Positions 1 through 8,208 of a stretch of DNA of 64,000 nucleotides are shown piece after piece (position 1 is the first letter of the stretch; each line of letters starts with the position of its first letter). This DNA is from Pararhizobium sp. IMCC3301 (GTDB lineage Bacteria > Pseudomonadota > Alphaproteobacteria > Rhizobiales > GCA-2746425). The stretch is taken from positions 3,501,001 to 3,565,000 of the forward strand of contig NZ_CP132336.1 in NCBI RefSeq assembly GCF_030758315.1. The letters are read 5' to 3'. The position numbers and the translations under genes were made by a program. The notes under the pieces were generated by a model. The model was not told the origin of the DNA. It saw only the letters and a program-made list of their open reading frames with translations, and did not search any database.

Positions 1-300
1 GGCAAAATTACGCGGGTGGAAACTTGCGGTGATGATCGCTTCCAGCCGGTCCAGTGGCGTATCCACCAGTGACAATTCGTGGCGCACATGGTCGCCGAAA
101 ATTTTCAGGATGTGACGCATCGCCGCCAGCAATATCTGGTCTTTGCCGCCAAGATAGTGATGCGCCAACCCGCTGGAAACGCCGGCGCGCTTGGCAATTC
201 GTCCGACTGTCACCTCCAGAGATCCGACCTCTCCGATCTCCAGAATGGTCGCATCAATCAGAGCCTGTCTGCGAATCGGCTCCATTCCGACCTTCGGCAT
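1..300 (-). CDS. betI: BetI, TetR-family choline-responsive repressor (3' part cut by window edge)
   Basis: The first 100 residues are present; the rest lies left of position 1. The opening residues MPKVGMEPIRRQALIDAT are the typical BetI N-terminus, followed by a TetR helix-turn-helix at about residues 28-55 (TVGRIAKRAGVSSGLAHHY). BetI represses choline-to-betaine genes and is released by choline. It is divergent from choX, with a perfect palindrome in the shared promoter region. The betaine biosynthesis genes betAB would be expected downstream, outside the window. The family call is firm; the effector is inferred from homology. Confidence 0.9.
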   Translation of the reverse strand, partial: MPKVGMEPIRRQALIDATILEIGEVGSLEVTVGRIAKRAGVSSGLAHHYLGGKDQILLAAMRHILKIFGDHVRHELSLVDTPLDRLEAIITASFHPRNFA

Positions 301-369
301 GATAGTCCTCTTTGAGTTTTGCGCATGGTGCCTTTCAGGGCGAGGGCTTGCTATGTTCAGGGAATATGT

Positions 370-393
370 TTTTAATTGACTCGTCAATTAAAA
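370..393. promoter_or_regulatory. Palindromic operator between betI and choX, probable BetI site
   Basis: Two perfect 11-bp arms (TTTTAATTGAC and its reverse complement) are separated by TC. The site lies 70 bp upstream of the betI start and about 50 bp upstream of the choX start, where one dimer pair could control both divergent genes. BetI regulators bind inverted repeats with TTGA..TCAA character. The structure is seen directly; its binding by BetI is inference. Confidence 0.65.
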
Positions 394-444
394 ATAATTC
401 TGAATTTTGCAGCCATCAATCATACGAATTCACGGGGACCCATC

Positions 445-1377
445 ATGAAACTCTTCAGGACGACAGCCGCCAGCCTGCTTGTGCTCGGCGCTCTATCCAC
501 GGCCGCCCAGGCGGATTGCAGCACAGTGACCTTCTCGGATGTGGGCTGGACCGACATCACCGCGACCACCGCAACCACCGCCGTTTTGCTGGAAGCACTG
601 GGCTATGAGGCAGATATCAAGGTTCTGTCCGTTCCGGTCACCTACAAATCCATGGAGCGCGGCGATATCGACGTTTTCCTCGGCAACTGGATGCCGACCA
701 TGGAGGCGGATATTGCGCCTTACCGCGAGGCCGGCACTGTCGATACGGTTCGGGAAAACCTTGAGGGCGCTAAATATACTCTGGCGACAAATGCTGCCGG
801 CGCCAAGCTTGGCATCACCGATTTCGCCAGCATCGCCAAAAATATAGATGCTCTGGAGGGCAAGATTTACGGCATCGAGCCGGGCAATGACGGCAACCGG
901 CTGATCATTGACATGATTGAAGCAGATGCCTTTGGTCTGAAAGGTTTTGAGGTCGCTGAATCATCCGAGCAGGGCATGCTTGCCCAGGTCGGCCGCGCCG
1001 ACAAACGCGACGAGCCGGTGGTCTTCCTCGGCTGGGAGCCGCATCCGATGAATGCCAATTTCGATATGACCTATCTGCAGGGCGGCGATGATTATTTCGG
1101 TCCAGATTTGGGCGGCGCTACGGTCTACACTAACACCCGCGCTGGATATGCGTCCGAGTGCCCGAATGTCGGCCAGCTTCTGAAAAATCTGAAATTCACC
1201 CTCGCCATGGAAAATGAGATCATGGGTGCTATTCTGAATGATGGCGAGGACCCCCAGGACGCGGCAACTGCCTGGCTGAAAGCCAATACGGATGTTCTGG
1301 CCGGCTGGCTGAATGACGTGACAACTGAAGATGGCGGCGACGCTCTGGCCGCCGTGACGAAACAACTCGGTCTGTAA
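445..1377 (+). CDS. choX: Choline/glycine-betaine ABC transporter substrate-binding protein ChoX
   Basis: This is a 310-residue periplasmic protein with a signal peptide at residues 1-23 ending STAAQA. The mature part is an OpuAC-type binding domain (VTFSDVGWTD near its start, then the LGNWMPTMEADI segment). It captures choline and passes it to ChoW. The reading frame continues upstream, but the ATG at 445 directly precedes the signal peptide and follows a GGGG purine stretch, so I start it there. It heads choX-choW-choV and is divergent from betI, which supports choline over other betaines; the exact ligand cannot be proved from sequence. Confidence 0.88.
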   Translation: MKLFRTTAASLLVLGALSTAAQADCSTVTFSDVGWTDITATTATTAVLLEALGYEADIKVLSVPVTYKSMERGDIDVFLGNWMPTMEADIAPYREAGTVDTVRENLEGAKYTLATNAAGAKLGITDFASIAKNIDALEGKIYGIEPGNDGNRLIIDMIEADAFGLKGFEVAESSEQGMLAQVGRADKRDEPVVFLGWEPHPMNANFDMTYLQGGDDYFGPDLGGATVYTNTRAGYASECPNVGQLLKNLKFTLAMENEIMGAILNDGEDPQDAATAWLKANTDVLAGWLNDVTTEDGGDALAAVTKQLGL

Positions 1378-1389
1378 AAGATGTAAAAT

Positions 1390-1406
1390 CCGGCCAGCGG
1401 GGCCGG
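1390..1406 (+). other. Small GC-rich hairpin between choX and choW
   Basis: CCGGCC and GGCCGG arms enclose a 5-base loop 12 bp after the choX stop, without a T tract. Such hairpins after a binding-protein gene commonly stabilise the upstream message or dampen downstream expression. That role is inferred here. Confidence 0.4.
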
Positions 1407-1505
1407 CATTGCAAACATCTCCCGGCCTGCGTTGCAGATCGGGAGGTGGCAGATGCGGAGATGAAAAAATGGGGCAACATTCATCATGGGCGGGCTTGAG
1501 CAACA

Positions 1506-2342
1506 ATGGAATGGCTGACAGCGAATAAAATTCCGGTCGGCAAGTCGGCACAGTCAGTATTCGACTGGCTTCAGGCCAATGCTGCCTGGTTCTTCGACGG
1601 TCTGGCACTCGGTCTGGAAACCCTGATTGATGGCATACTCTGGGTATTGCAGACACCGCACCCGCTTTTCATCATTGCCTTTTTTGTTGGGCTGACCTGG
1701 TATCTGCAGCGTTCGTGGAAAACCTGCCTGCTTATTCTGCTGGGGTTTCTGTTCATTCTCAATCAGGATTACTGGGAAGAAACCACGGAAAGCCTCACTC
1801 TGGTTCTGTCGGCTTGTATGGTCTGCATGGCCGTCGGAGTTCCGATTGGTATCGCAGCAGCCCATCGGCCGGCGCTTTACCGCTTCATGCGTCCGGTTCT
1901 GGATCTGATGCAGACGCTGCCGACATTCGTTTATCTGATCCCGGCCATCGTGTTTTTCGGCATCGGCATGGTGCCGGGCTTGATGGCCACTGTCATTTTC
2001 GTGGTGCCGGCCCCGATCCGGCTGACTCATCTGGGTATTTCCTCCACGCCGCAGCCATTGCTGGAAGCCGCAGATGCTTTCGGCGCGACCGGTTTTCAGA
2101 AATTGTGGAAAGTCGAGTTGCCCTATGCTGTGCCGCAGATCATGGCAGGTCTCAACCAGACCATCATGCTGTCGCTGTCGATGGTTGTGATTGCCGCGCT
2201 GGTCGGTGCCGACGGTCTGGGAGTGCCGGTTGTCCGGGCGCTCAACCAGGTCAATGCCGCACTTGGATTTGAAAGCGGTTTTGTCATTGTTGTCGTTGCA
2301 ATCATGCTCGACCGCATGCTGCGTGTGGAGCGCCGCAAATGA
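1506..2342 (+). CDS. choW: Choline ABC transporter permease ChoW
   Basis: A 278-residue inner-membrane permease of the binding-protein-dependent (OpuAB/ProW) family. An N-terminal segment of about 60 residues precedes several hydrophobic spans (for example LFIIAFFVGLTWYL and VYLIPAIVFFGIGM). The permease loop that contacts the ATPase is seen around LLEAADAFGATGFQKLWKVE. Its stop overlaps the ATG of choV (ATGA), so the two are translationally coupled. Length and gene order match choXWV of rhizobia. Confidence 0.9.
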   Translation: MEWLTANKIPVGKSAQSVFDWLQANAAWFFDGLALGLETLIDGILWVLQTPHPLFIIAFFVGLTWYLQRSWKTCLLILLGFLFILNQDYWEETTESLTLVLSACMVCMAVGVPIGIAAAHRPALYRFMRPVLDLMQTLPTFVYLIPAIVFFGIGMVPGLMATVIFVVPAPIRLTHLGISSTPQPLLEAADAFGATGFQKLWKVELPYAVPQIMAGLNQTIMLSLSMVVIAALVGADGLGVPVVRALNQVNAALGFESGFVIVVVAIMLDRMLRVERRK

Positions 2343-3379
2343 GCAATGCAGTCGAATTTGAAAAGGTCTCGATTGTCTTTGGACCCAAACCCGACACCGC
2401 CTTGCCTTATATGGATGCGGGCAAAACCCGAGCCGAGGTTCAGGAGCTCAGCGGTCAGGTCCTCGGCGTGCATGACTGTTCGCTGACCGTGAAAGCCGGT
2501 GAAATTCTGGTTCTGATGGGTCTGTCCGGATCCGGAAAATCCACCCTGTTGCGCGCGGTTAACGGTCTCAATCGCGTGGTGCGCGGTTCGGTGCGGGTCA
2601 ATGATGGCAGCCGCATGGTCGATATTACCTCCGCAGATGCTGCAACCCTGCGCGAAATACGCCTGAAGCGCGTCGCCATGGTGTTTCAGCAATTCGGTCT
2701 GCTGCCGTGGCGCAGCGTGCGCGAAAATGTCGGTCTTGGCCTGGAATTTGGCGGCATGGCCCTTGCAGAGCGCAATGAGCAGGTCGACAGGCAACTCGCT
2801 CTGGTCGGATTGACCGAATGGGCCGACCGCCGCGTCGCAGAACTGTCAGGCGGCATGCAGCAGCGTGTCGGACTGGCCAGGGCGTTTGCGACGGAAGCGC
2901 CGATCCTGCTGATGGACGAACCGTTTTCCGCGCTCGATCCGCTGATCCGCACCCGGCTTCAGGACGAATTGCTGGATTTGCAGGGCAGCCTCAAACGCAC
3001 CATCATTTTCGTCAGCCACGATCTGGACGAAGCTTTCAAGATTGGTGATCGGATTGCCATCATGGAAGGCGGCCGCATTATCCAGTGCGGCACGCCGCAG
3101 CAGATTTTCTCCGATCCGGCCAATGAATATGTCGCCGATTTTGTCGCCCACATGAACCCGCTCAATGTGCTGTGTGCACAGGATGTGATGCGGCCCTTGC
3201 AGGGCAAACCACCGATTGTCACCGTGACGGGCGCGGAAATGATTCAGAACGTCATGGAACAGATGAAAACCAACGGCGCCAGCGTCGGGGTCGAGAAAGA
3301 CGGCGTCATTGTCGGCGAGATCACCCAGGAAAGCGTGCTGTCAGCGCTGCTCGACCCGCGCGGCGAGGTTAACAGATAG
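2339..3379 (+). CDS. choV: Choline ABC transporter ATP-binding protein ChoV
   Basis: A 346-residue ABC ATPase of the ProV/OpuAA type. Walker A GLSGSGKST lies at residues 61-69, the signature LSGGMQQR near 169-176, Walker B ILLMDEP near 190, and the H-loop in VSHDLDEA. The C-terminal part carries a CBS-like region (IVTVTGAEMIQNVMEQMK), used in this family for osmotic or ionic sensing. It powers choline import with ChoX and ChoW and overlaps choW by 4 bp. Confidence 0.9.
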   Translation: MSNAVEFEKVSIVFGPKPDTALPYMDAGKTRAEVQELSGQVLGVHDCSLTVKAGEILVLMGLSGSGKSTLLRAVNGLNRVVRGSVRVNDGSRMVDITSADAATLREIRLKRVAMVFQQFGLLPWRSVRENVGLGLEFGGMALAERNEQVDRQLALVGLTEWADRRVAELSGGMQQRVGLARAFATEAPILLMDEPFSALDPLIRTRLQDELLDLQGSLKRTIIFVSHDLDEAFKIGDRIAIMEGGRIIQCGTPQQIFSDPANEYVADFVAHMNPLNVLCAQDVMRPLQGKPPIVTVTGAEMIQNVMEQMKTNGASVGVEKDGVIVGEITQESVLSALLDPRGEVNR

Positions 3380-3404
3380 AACATGTTTGTGGGCGTGAAA
3401 CGGT

Positions 3405-3905
3405 TTATTGCCGGGTTTTGTTCTGCTCGGCAATCCGGTTCATGTCGTCGTGCCTGGCCTGCATTTCCTTTGGCCAGCGTGACTTGATGTATGACAGGGC
3501 CGCAATGATCTCGTCATCACTCAGAACGTCTTCGAAGATCGGCATGGCGTTCTGATAGCCGTCCAGGCCGGAAAATTCTGCAACGCCATATTTGGTAATG
3601 CCAAACAGCACGTCATCGCCGTGGTGCCAGGTATGGCCGTTTTCGTCATGTGGCGGCGCTGGCAGAAGGCCGTCTTCGCCGGGGCTTTTCCAGTCCGGCT
3701 GGCCTTCCAGATCTTTGCCGTGGCAGGAGGCGCAATTGGCCGTGTACACTGCGCTGCCGCGTTCGACAATGGCTGAATCCCGCGGCTTGAAAAGGCCAGC
3801 TGACCTGCCGGCACCGAAAAAATTGTTCTGTGCGGCAAGCACATAGGCACCACCGCCAACAACAATCAATCCAAGCACCCACAAGACAGGTCCAGGTTTT
3901 GCCAT
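3405..3905 (-). CDS. Membrane-anchored class I cytochrome c
   Basis: A 166-residue protein with an uncleaved hydrophobic anchor at about residues 8-25 and one haem-c site, C58-A-S-C61-H62. The C-terminal YIKSRW helix region is typical of small monohaem cytochromes. It is probably exported with the haem domain in the periplasm. It starts 8 bp after the stop of the L,D-transpeptidase gene on the same strand, so the two are co-transcribed. Lying in the copper cluster, it may carry electrons to or from a cuproenzyme; that role is inference. Confidence 0.8.
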   Translation of the reverse strand: MAKPGPVLWVLGLIVVGGGAYVLAAQNNFFGAGRSAGLFKPRDSAIVERGSAVYTANCASCHGKDLEGQPDWKSPGEDGLLPAPPHDENGHTWHHGDDVLFGITKYGVAEFSGLDGYQNAMPIFEDVLSDDEIIAALSYIKSRWPKEMQARHDDMNRIAEQNKTRQ

Positions 3906-3913
3906 GACCGCGC

Positions 3914-4603
3914 TTAGATCACCAGAATCGGTGCTTTTGGCGGCACCCGCGTATACAGATCAATCACGTCCTGATTGATCATCCGTACGCATCCGCTGGA
4001 GACCGCTTTACCGATGGTCCAGTATTCTGGCGTGCCGTGGATACGATATAAGGTGTCCTTGTTATTCTGGAAAATATACAATGCGCGGGCGCCGAGCGGG
4101 TTGTTGAGACCGGGTTGCATGCCGCCGTTTTTGGCGCTGTATATTTCCAGCTCCGGTTGTCTGGCAATCATTTCCGATGGCGGCGTCCATGTTGGCCATG
4201 GCCGCTTCCAGCCCACTCTGGCCCGGCCTGACCAGTCAAATCCGGCCCGTCCAAGACCTACCCCGTAACGCATTGCCTTGCCGCCTGGCTCGACGAGATG
4301 CAGGTAGAATGTATTCGTGTTCACGATGATCGTGCCCGGTTTTTCCGCTGTGTCGAAATCAACACGCTGGCGCCGGAACCTTGGTGGAACTTTATCGATT
4401 TCAATCCCCGGAATGGGAAATTGTTCGTCCGGCATGGGGCCGTACATCAAGGCGAATTGCCGGGCCTCAGCAGGATCGCTGATAACTACAGTTCGGGTTG
4501 CCGCTGTTGAACAAGCCGACACAGCCAGCCCCATAACACCGACACTGCCAAGAACAAAGGCGCGTCGCGACGGCCTGCGAATTGTCTGATCATCGAAACT
4601 CAT
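3914..4603 (-). CDS. L,D-transpeptidase (YkuD), lipoprotein-like
   Basis: A 229-residue protein with an RR-containing N-terminus and hydrophobic segment ending in a lipobox-like LAVSAC (C31), so it is exported and possibly lipid-anchored. The YkuD catalytic pattern is complete: RIHG (H189) followed by SSGCVRM (C205). Enzymes of this family make 3-3 cross-links in peptidoglycan or attach proteins to it. I start at the ATG at 4603 because it overlaps (ATGA) the stop of a decayed upstream YkuD frame. A TTG at 4624 is the alternative. Location inside a copper cluster is notable because L,D-transpeptidases use a copper-sensitive cysteine. Confidence 0.87.
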   Translation of the reverse strand: MSFDDQTIRRPSRRAFVLGSVGVMGLAVSACSTAATRTVVISDPAEARQFALMYGPMPDEQFPIPGIEIDKVPPRFRRQRVDFDTAEKPGTIIVNTNTFYLHLVEPGGKAMRYGVGLGRAGFDWSGRARVGWKRPWPTWTPPSEMIARQPELEIYSAKNGGMQPGLNNPLGARALYIFQNNKDTLYRIHGTPEYWTIGKAVSSGCVRMINQDVIDLYTRVPPKAPILVI

Positions 4604-4740
4604 ATTACCACTACCTTTGGACAAATTTGGATGTGTTCATCAACTTCTTGCACACATTTATTAACCATACGGATACATCCGTTCGAAAAATTTCTGCTGC
4701 CGGGCCATGGCGTTTTCATGCCATGAATTCTCAACGTCAT
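4600..4740 (-). pseudogene. Remnant of a second L,D-transpeptidase (C-terminal YkuD motif only)
   Basis: The last 45 codons of an open frame read TLRIHG, then FSNGCIRMVN, then PKVVVI. They align with RIHG, SSGCVRMIN and PKAPILVI of the intact neighbour, including the catalytic His and Cys. Upstream of this the frame no longer resembles YkuD and there is no signal peptide. The stop codon overlaps the start of the intact gene (ATGA), as expected for a former tandem, translationally coupled pair of which the first member has decayed. Confidence 0.6.
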
Positions 4741-5179
4741 GCCGACAGCGCATCGTTGAGGGTGTTTGAGAGCCAGGCGGTTCACCGATGTGGCGGATAC
4801 AAGCGGCGGCAATCTGCGTTTTCGTGAATTTCTCCACAGCCCCATGACTGCCCCCCTGAATCTCAAAGCCGGTTTGTCTGCGATCAATCCGCGACTCCGG
4901 GCCGGGGCCGGTTTTGATATAGGACCTGACAATTGATTACGCGCGTCGACCGCAATAGTTCCAGTAATTCCGCCATTCTGCTGCAAATCATCTGCCAGAT
5001 AGAGCAAACCGGCTCTGTCGTTTTTCTGTTTAATGACACAATCCGGCTCAGGCACCGTCCGGGCACCAGTAGCATTACCAATTAGAAAATTTTGTCTGGA
5101 GAGCATTATATGCCTCGTAAATTATCTGACAGAAAGAGCAATCCGCACCACAGCAAAATTGCCGGATTAAAGAGTTGTG
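4741..5179. other. Degenerate spacer in the copper cluster
   Basis: An open minus-strand frame continues from the YkuD remnant to 5106, but it has no recognisable domain, start signal or signal peptide. I regard the stretch as eroded coding sequence. No RNA gene or clear terminator is visible. Confidence 0.45.
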
Positions 5180-5554
5180 TCAGACTATCGGAGGCCTAAA
5201 CGGCGCATTTCCAAATGCTGTATTCTGGTTTTTCTTTGCTTCACTGCCAAGGTTCCGCGCGCTGAACCCGATAGCCAAACCAAAATCCGCAGTCATGATT
5301 GTACAATCATAGATACAGGGTGTGGCACTGTTTGTGCTCTGCGGCGCGTCATCCTGACTGCAGCATCTTTCAACCATGGCAACCATGGCAACCCTGGTAA
5401 CATCGGCATTATCGAGCGTATTCACCGGAGCAAACAGACGTTGTCCCGTCGGGATCGCCACATCCAGGATTCCGGCAGTCGAGGCACTATTCGCAAACAA
5501 CCCCTGGCTGCCAGCGAATAACAGTAACAGACATAGAACAATTACATTCCTCAT
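5180..5554 (-). CDS. Small secreted Cys-containing protein of unknown function
   Basis: A 124-residue protein with a clear signal peptide (MRNVIVLCLLLLFAGSQG..ANSA). The mature part has a VAMVAM duplication, encoded by a short 9-bp tandem repeat, and cysteines in ERCCSQ and PCIYDC that could bind metal. GAGAG sits 4 bp before the ATG. It starts 62 bp downstream of the multicopper oxidase stop and is probably the last gene of the cueR-cytochrome-oxidase operon, which suggests a periplasmic copper role. I do not recognise the family, and a decaying gene cannot be excluded. Confidence 0.55.
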   Translation of the reverse strand: MRNVIVLCLLLLFAGSQGLFANSASTAGILDVAIPTGQRLFAPVNTLDNADVTRVAMVAMVERCCSQDDAPQSTNSATPCIYDCTIMTADFGLAIGFSARNLGSEAKKNQNTAFGNAPFRPPIV

Positions 5555-5616
5555 AGTGCTCTCATACCTACAAGCTGCGCGAAAATCCAGACCCGAATGT
5601 TCACCTTGCCGTGAGT

Positions 5617-7020
5617 TCAGCCCACCTCAAACCAGGTGATCATTCCCGCCGCTGCGTGTTCCAGCATGTGGCAGTGCAGCAACCATTTGCCGGGATTGTC
5701 GGCAACGAACGCTATCTTTGTGGTTTGTTCAGGGCCGATCAGGAAGGTATCCCGCCATGGTTGCCCCTCATCGATATCGCTGCCGCTGCGTTCCAGAATG
5801 CGAAAATGGTGCCCATGGACGTGCATGGCATGGATAAAGCTTGTGCGATTGATGGTTTCCACAACAACCGTTTCCTCGCGCTCGACGGAAAAGAACGGCT
5901 CCGTGGCCAGATTGGCTATGCCGTTGAACGCCCAGACCTGTGCGGTGTCTCTGAAATCGTTGCCTTCCAGCTTTTTGCCATTATAGACCATATCAACCAT
6001 CTGCCCCATTGCGCCGCCGGTCATGTCGAGCCGGAAGCTGCGCGCCTTCGCAAGATCGGGTTCCGGCAGGCGGTTCGGGATCAGCGCTGGCGTAACCAGC
6101 TTGCTGTCCGGCTTTTCCGCCACGTCGAAATTGGCAAAGGCAAAGGGCTGGTTTCCGGAGACTTCGTTGAGTTCGATGGGTTCTCCGGCTTTGGGAACCA
6201 CCAGCAGATCAACCCTTTGCGCCGGGCCAAGCAACAGCGGCTGGTAGGTCAGCTCAGCCGGTTGCGGCAGGCTCTGTCCATCATAGGCCAGGATTTTACC
6301 GCCGAATTGTGTCGGGTCAAGCCCCAGCACACGGGCATTTGAGGCGTTGATCAGGCGCAACCGGTAGGCTTCATTTGCATTCAGGCTGTATCGCGGCAGG
6401 CTTTTGCCATTGACCGTCAGCCAGTTTCCGATACGCCCGCCATGGGTCCAGTCCATCAAACTGCCGAGACTGGCAGTGTCCAGTTTACCCTGTTGGTCCA
6501 AACGCCAATCATCAATCACAAGTGTGCGGTCATGTTCAGCATCAAATTCGGCTGTATCCGCTTCCACGATCAGCACACCATACAGACCCCGGGCAACCTG
6601 ATTCCAGCTTCGGTTGTGGGCATGATACCAATAGGTTCCCGCGTCAGGCACGATGAAGTCATAATCAAAACTGCCGCCCGGCTCCACTGCATCCTGGGTC
6701 AGGCGGGCTACGCCATCCATCGCATTGGCGATGCGGATACCGTGCCAGTGAATAGAGGTCGGCTCGTCAAGGCGGTTGATGAGCCGGACCTTGACGCGGT
6801 CTCCGCGTTTGACCCTGATTTCAGGTCCCGGAGCCGTACCATTATAGGTCCACAGATCCGATGCCGGTGCTGTGTCTGAGTAAAGCGATTGCTGCGATGG
6901 CGCTGCGGTAATTTCCAGAAATCCGTCAGCGGCGAATGCGGCGTGAAAGCTGATCGGCAATGCCGCAAAAGCTGCTCCGCCAGCGCTGGTCTTGAGGAAT
7001 TGTCGTCTGTTGATCGTCAT
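5617..7020 (-). CDS. Periplasmic multicopper oxidase (CueO/CopA-type)
   Basis: A 467-residue protein with a Tat signal (INRRQFLKTSAGG, cleaved near residue 31). All copper ligands are present: HWHG (91-94), HAH (133-135), HAMHVHGHH, and HCHMLEHAAAGM near 449-460, which provides the type 1 copper Cys, His and Met. Members oxidise Cu(I) to less toxic Cu(II), or phenolics and metals. No long Met-rich insert is visible, unlike E. coli CueO. It sits in one minus-strand run with cueR and a cytochrome c, which supports a copper-detoxifying role. Confidence 0.9.
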   Translation of the reverse strand: MTINRRQFLKTSAGGAAFAALPISFHAAFAADGFLEITAAPSQQSLYSDTAPASDLWTYNGTAPGPEIRVKRGDRVKVRLINRLDEPTSIHWHGIRIANAMDGVARLTQDAVEPGGSFDYDFIVPDAGTYWYHAHNRSWNQVARGLYGVLIVEADTAEFDAEHDRTLVIDDWRLDQQGKLDTASLGSLMDWTHGGRIGNWLTVNGKSLPRYSLNANEAYRLRLINASNARVLGLDPTQFGGKILAYDGQSLPQPAELTYQPLLLGPAQRVDLLVVPKAGEPIELNEVSGNQPFAFANFDVAEKPDSKLVTPALIPNRLPEPDLAKARSFRLDMTGGAMGQMVDMVYNGKKLEGNDFRDTAQVWAFNGIANLATEPFFSVEREETVVVETINRTSFIHAMHVHGHHFRILERSGSDIDEGQPWRDTFLIGPEQTTKIAFVADNPGKWLLHCHMLEHAAAGMITWFEVG

Positions 7021-7111
7021 TGTTTGAACTCCTGATCCAAAACTATCGTCGAATCCGGCCGGTTAGACAGCAGGCTCAGGCTCGTAAAATATTGGAAGAC
7101 AGTCCGCTTCA

Positions 7112-7525
7112 CTAATTAATGCCGTTGGCGCGTTGCAGCGCCCGCACATAGGTGAGGATCTGGCTGACATCTTCCTCGCTGACGCCTTCGACAGGAGGCA
7201 TGTTGCCGAAGGTCCAGTGATGCGCCCTGACGCCGAGTTGGGCCGCACGTTGAAAGGCGACATCAGCATGATGATTTGGCTCATAGATACGGTGCACCAG
7301 TGGCGGCGCGAAACCATCCTTGCCGGCAGCATTGTCGCCATGGCATGCGGCGCAATTATTATCAAACACAGCCTTGCCGGCCGTCTCAGCAGCAGTAAGC
7401 TCTGGAACTTTGACCTCAGCCAGGGCTTCGCCTGTGCCACCGCTTCCGTCCGAAGCCAGAAACCGCCACAACGCCAGAGCGATGATAATTCCGCCAATCA
7501 ATATGGTCTTAAAATGCTTTTTCAA
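7112..7525 (-). CDS. Small membrane-anchored cytochrome c in the copper operon
   Basis: A 137-residue protein with an N-terminal hydrophobic segment (residues 8-22) and one haem site, C58-A-A-C61-H62. A Met in FGNMPP could be the sixth ligand. Its start overlaps the cueR stop by 4 bp, and it is followed by the multicopper oxidase. Co-expression with the oxidase suggests it delivers or receives electrons in copper oxidation; that partnership is inference. A competing frame at 7063-7497 lacks any domain and is a shadow. Confidence 0.82.
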   Translation of the reverse strand: MKKHFKTILIGGIIIALALWRFLASDGSGGTGEALAEVKVPELTAAETAGKAVFDNNCAACHGDNAAGKDGFAPPLVHRIYEPNHHADVAFQRAAQLGVRAHHWTFGNMPPVEGVSEEDVSQILTYVRALQRANGIN

Positions 7526-7917
7526 TGTTTCAATCCTCCGGCCAGATCGTCAATGATCGGGCATTCCGGTTTATCGTCACCGTGGCAGTTTTCGGCCAGC
7601 GCTGACAATGTCGATTTCAATGAATTCAATTCCGATAATTTGCGTTCGATTTCAGTGATTTTCTCCAGCGCCAGCCTTTTGACATCGGCGCTGGCCCGGT
7701 TGCGATCTTTATAAAGCGACAGCAGCAGGCGGCATTCGTCAATCGAAAACCCCAGGCTTCTGGCGCGTTGCAGGAAGCGCAGGCGATGCACATCCGTTTC
7801 AGAATAGGTGCGATAACCATTGCCGGCGCGCGTTGGCCGGATGAGTTCGATTTCCTCATAATACCGAATAGTCTTTGTTGGCAAATGCGATGCCAGCGAT
7901 GCCTGTCCAATATTCAT
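7522..7917 (-). CDS. cueR: CueR, MerR-family Cu(I)/Ag(I)-responsive activator
   Basis: A 131-residue MerR-type regulator: an N-terminal winged helix (NIGQASLASHLPTKTIRYYEE), a coiled dimerisation helix, and the metal loop with C111 and C119 (CHGDDKPECP), spaced as in CueR. Cu(I) or Ag(I) binding converts it to an activator of promoters with a 19-bp spacer. Exactly such a promoter precedes copA at 10712-10742. No such promoter is evident in front of cueR itself. Confidence 0.92.
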   Translation of the reverse strand: MNIGQASLASHLPTKTIRYYEEIELIRPTRAGNGYRTYSETDVHRLRFLQRARSLGFSIDECRLLLSLYKDRNRASADVKRLALEKITEIERKLSELNSLKSTLSALAENCHGDDKPECPIIDDLAGGLKH

Positions 7918-8068
7918 TCTGGTCCTCTATATCGTTTCATGGTTGCATTGAACCATTGATGTTACAGATCCGTTCTTCCAGCGGCGCACGTACCGGTTGG
8001 TCAACGCCCGCCGGTGGGCTTATCTGGAGCACTGAAGGGCAGCACTGCACGCCCGCCGAACGTCGTTT

Positions 8069-8105
8069 CACTCCTCTTGTGGTCTTGAAGACCACAAGAG
8101 GAGTG
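8069..8105. repeat. Perfect 18-bp inverted repeat between copA and cueR
   Basis: Two perfectly complementary 18-base arms (from CACTCCTCTTG to CAAGAGGAGTG) flank a single central G. It lies 104 bp downstream of the copA stop and 150 bp upstream of the cueR start, both minus strand. It lacks a T tract on either side, so it is not a standard intrinsic terminator, though it could stop transcription or protect the copA message. Such a long perfect palindrome could also be the trace of an inserted element. Confidence 0.6.
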
Positions 8106-8208
8106 GGCCTGACCGGTAGACGTGCAAACTCGGCCAAACGTTTCAATGCAGACACAAACGATCTAACATTTTTTCCAAATGACCTGCCACGAAATTGCAG
8201 CTTTGTGT

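Noticed and set aside
5611-6342. A 243-codon plus-strand frame opposite the multicopper oxidase
   Set aside because: The minus strand carries all copper ligands in order. The plus frame is a by-product of codon bias.
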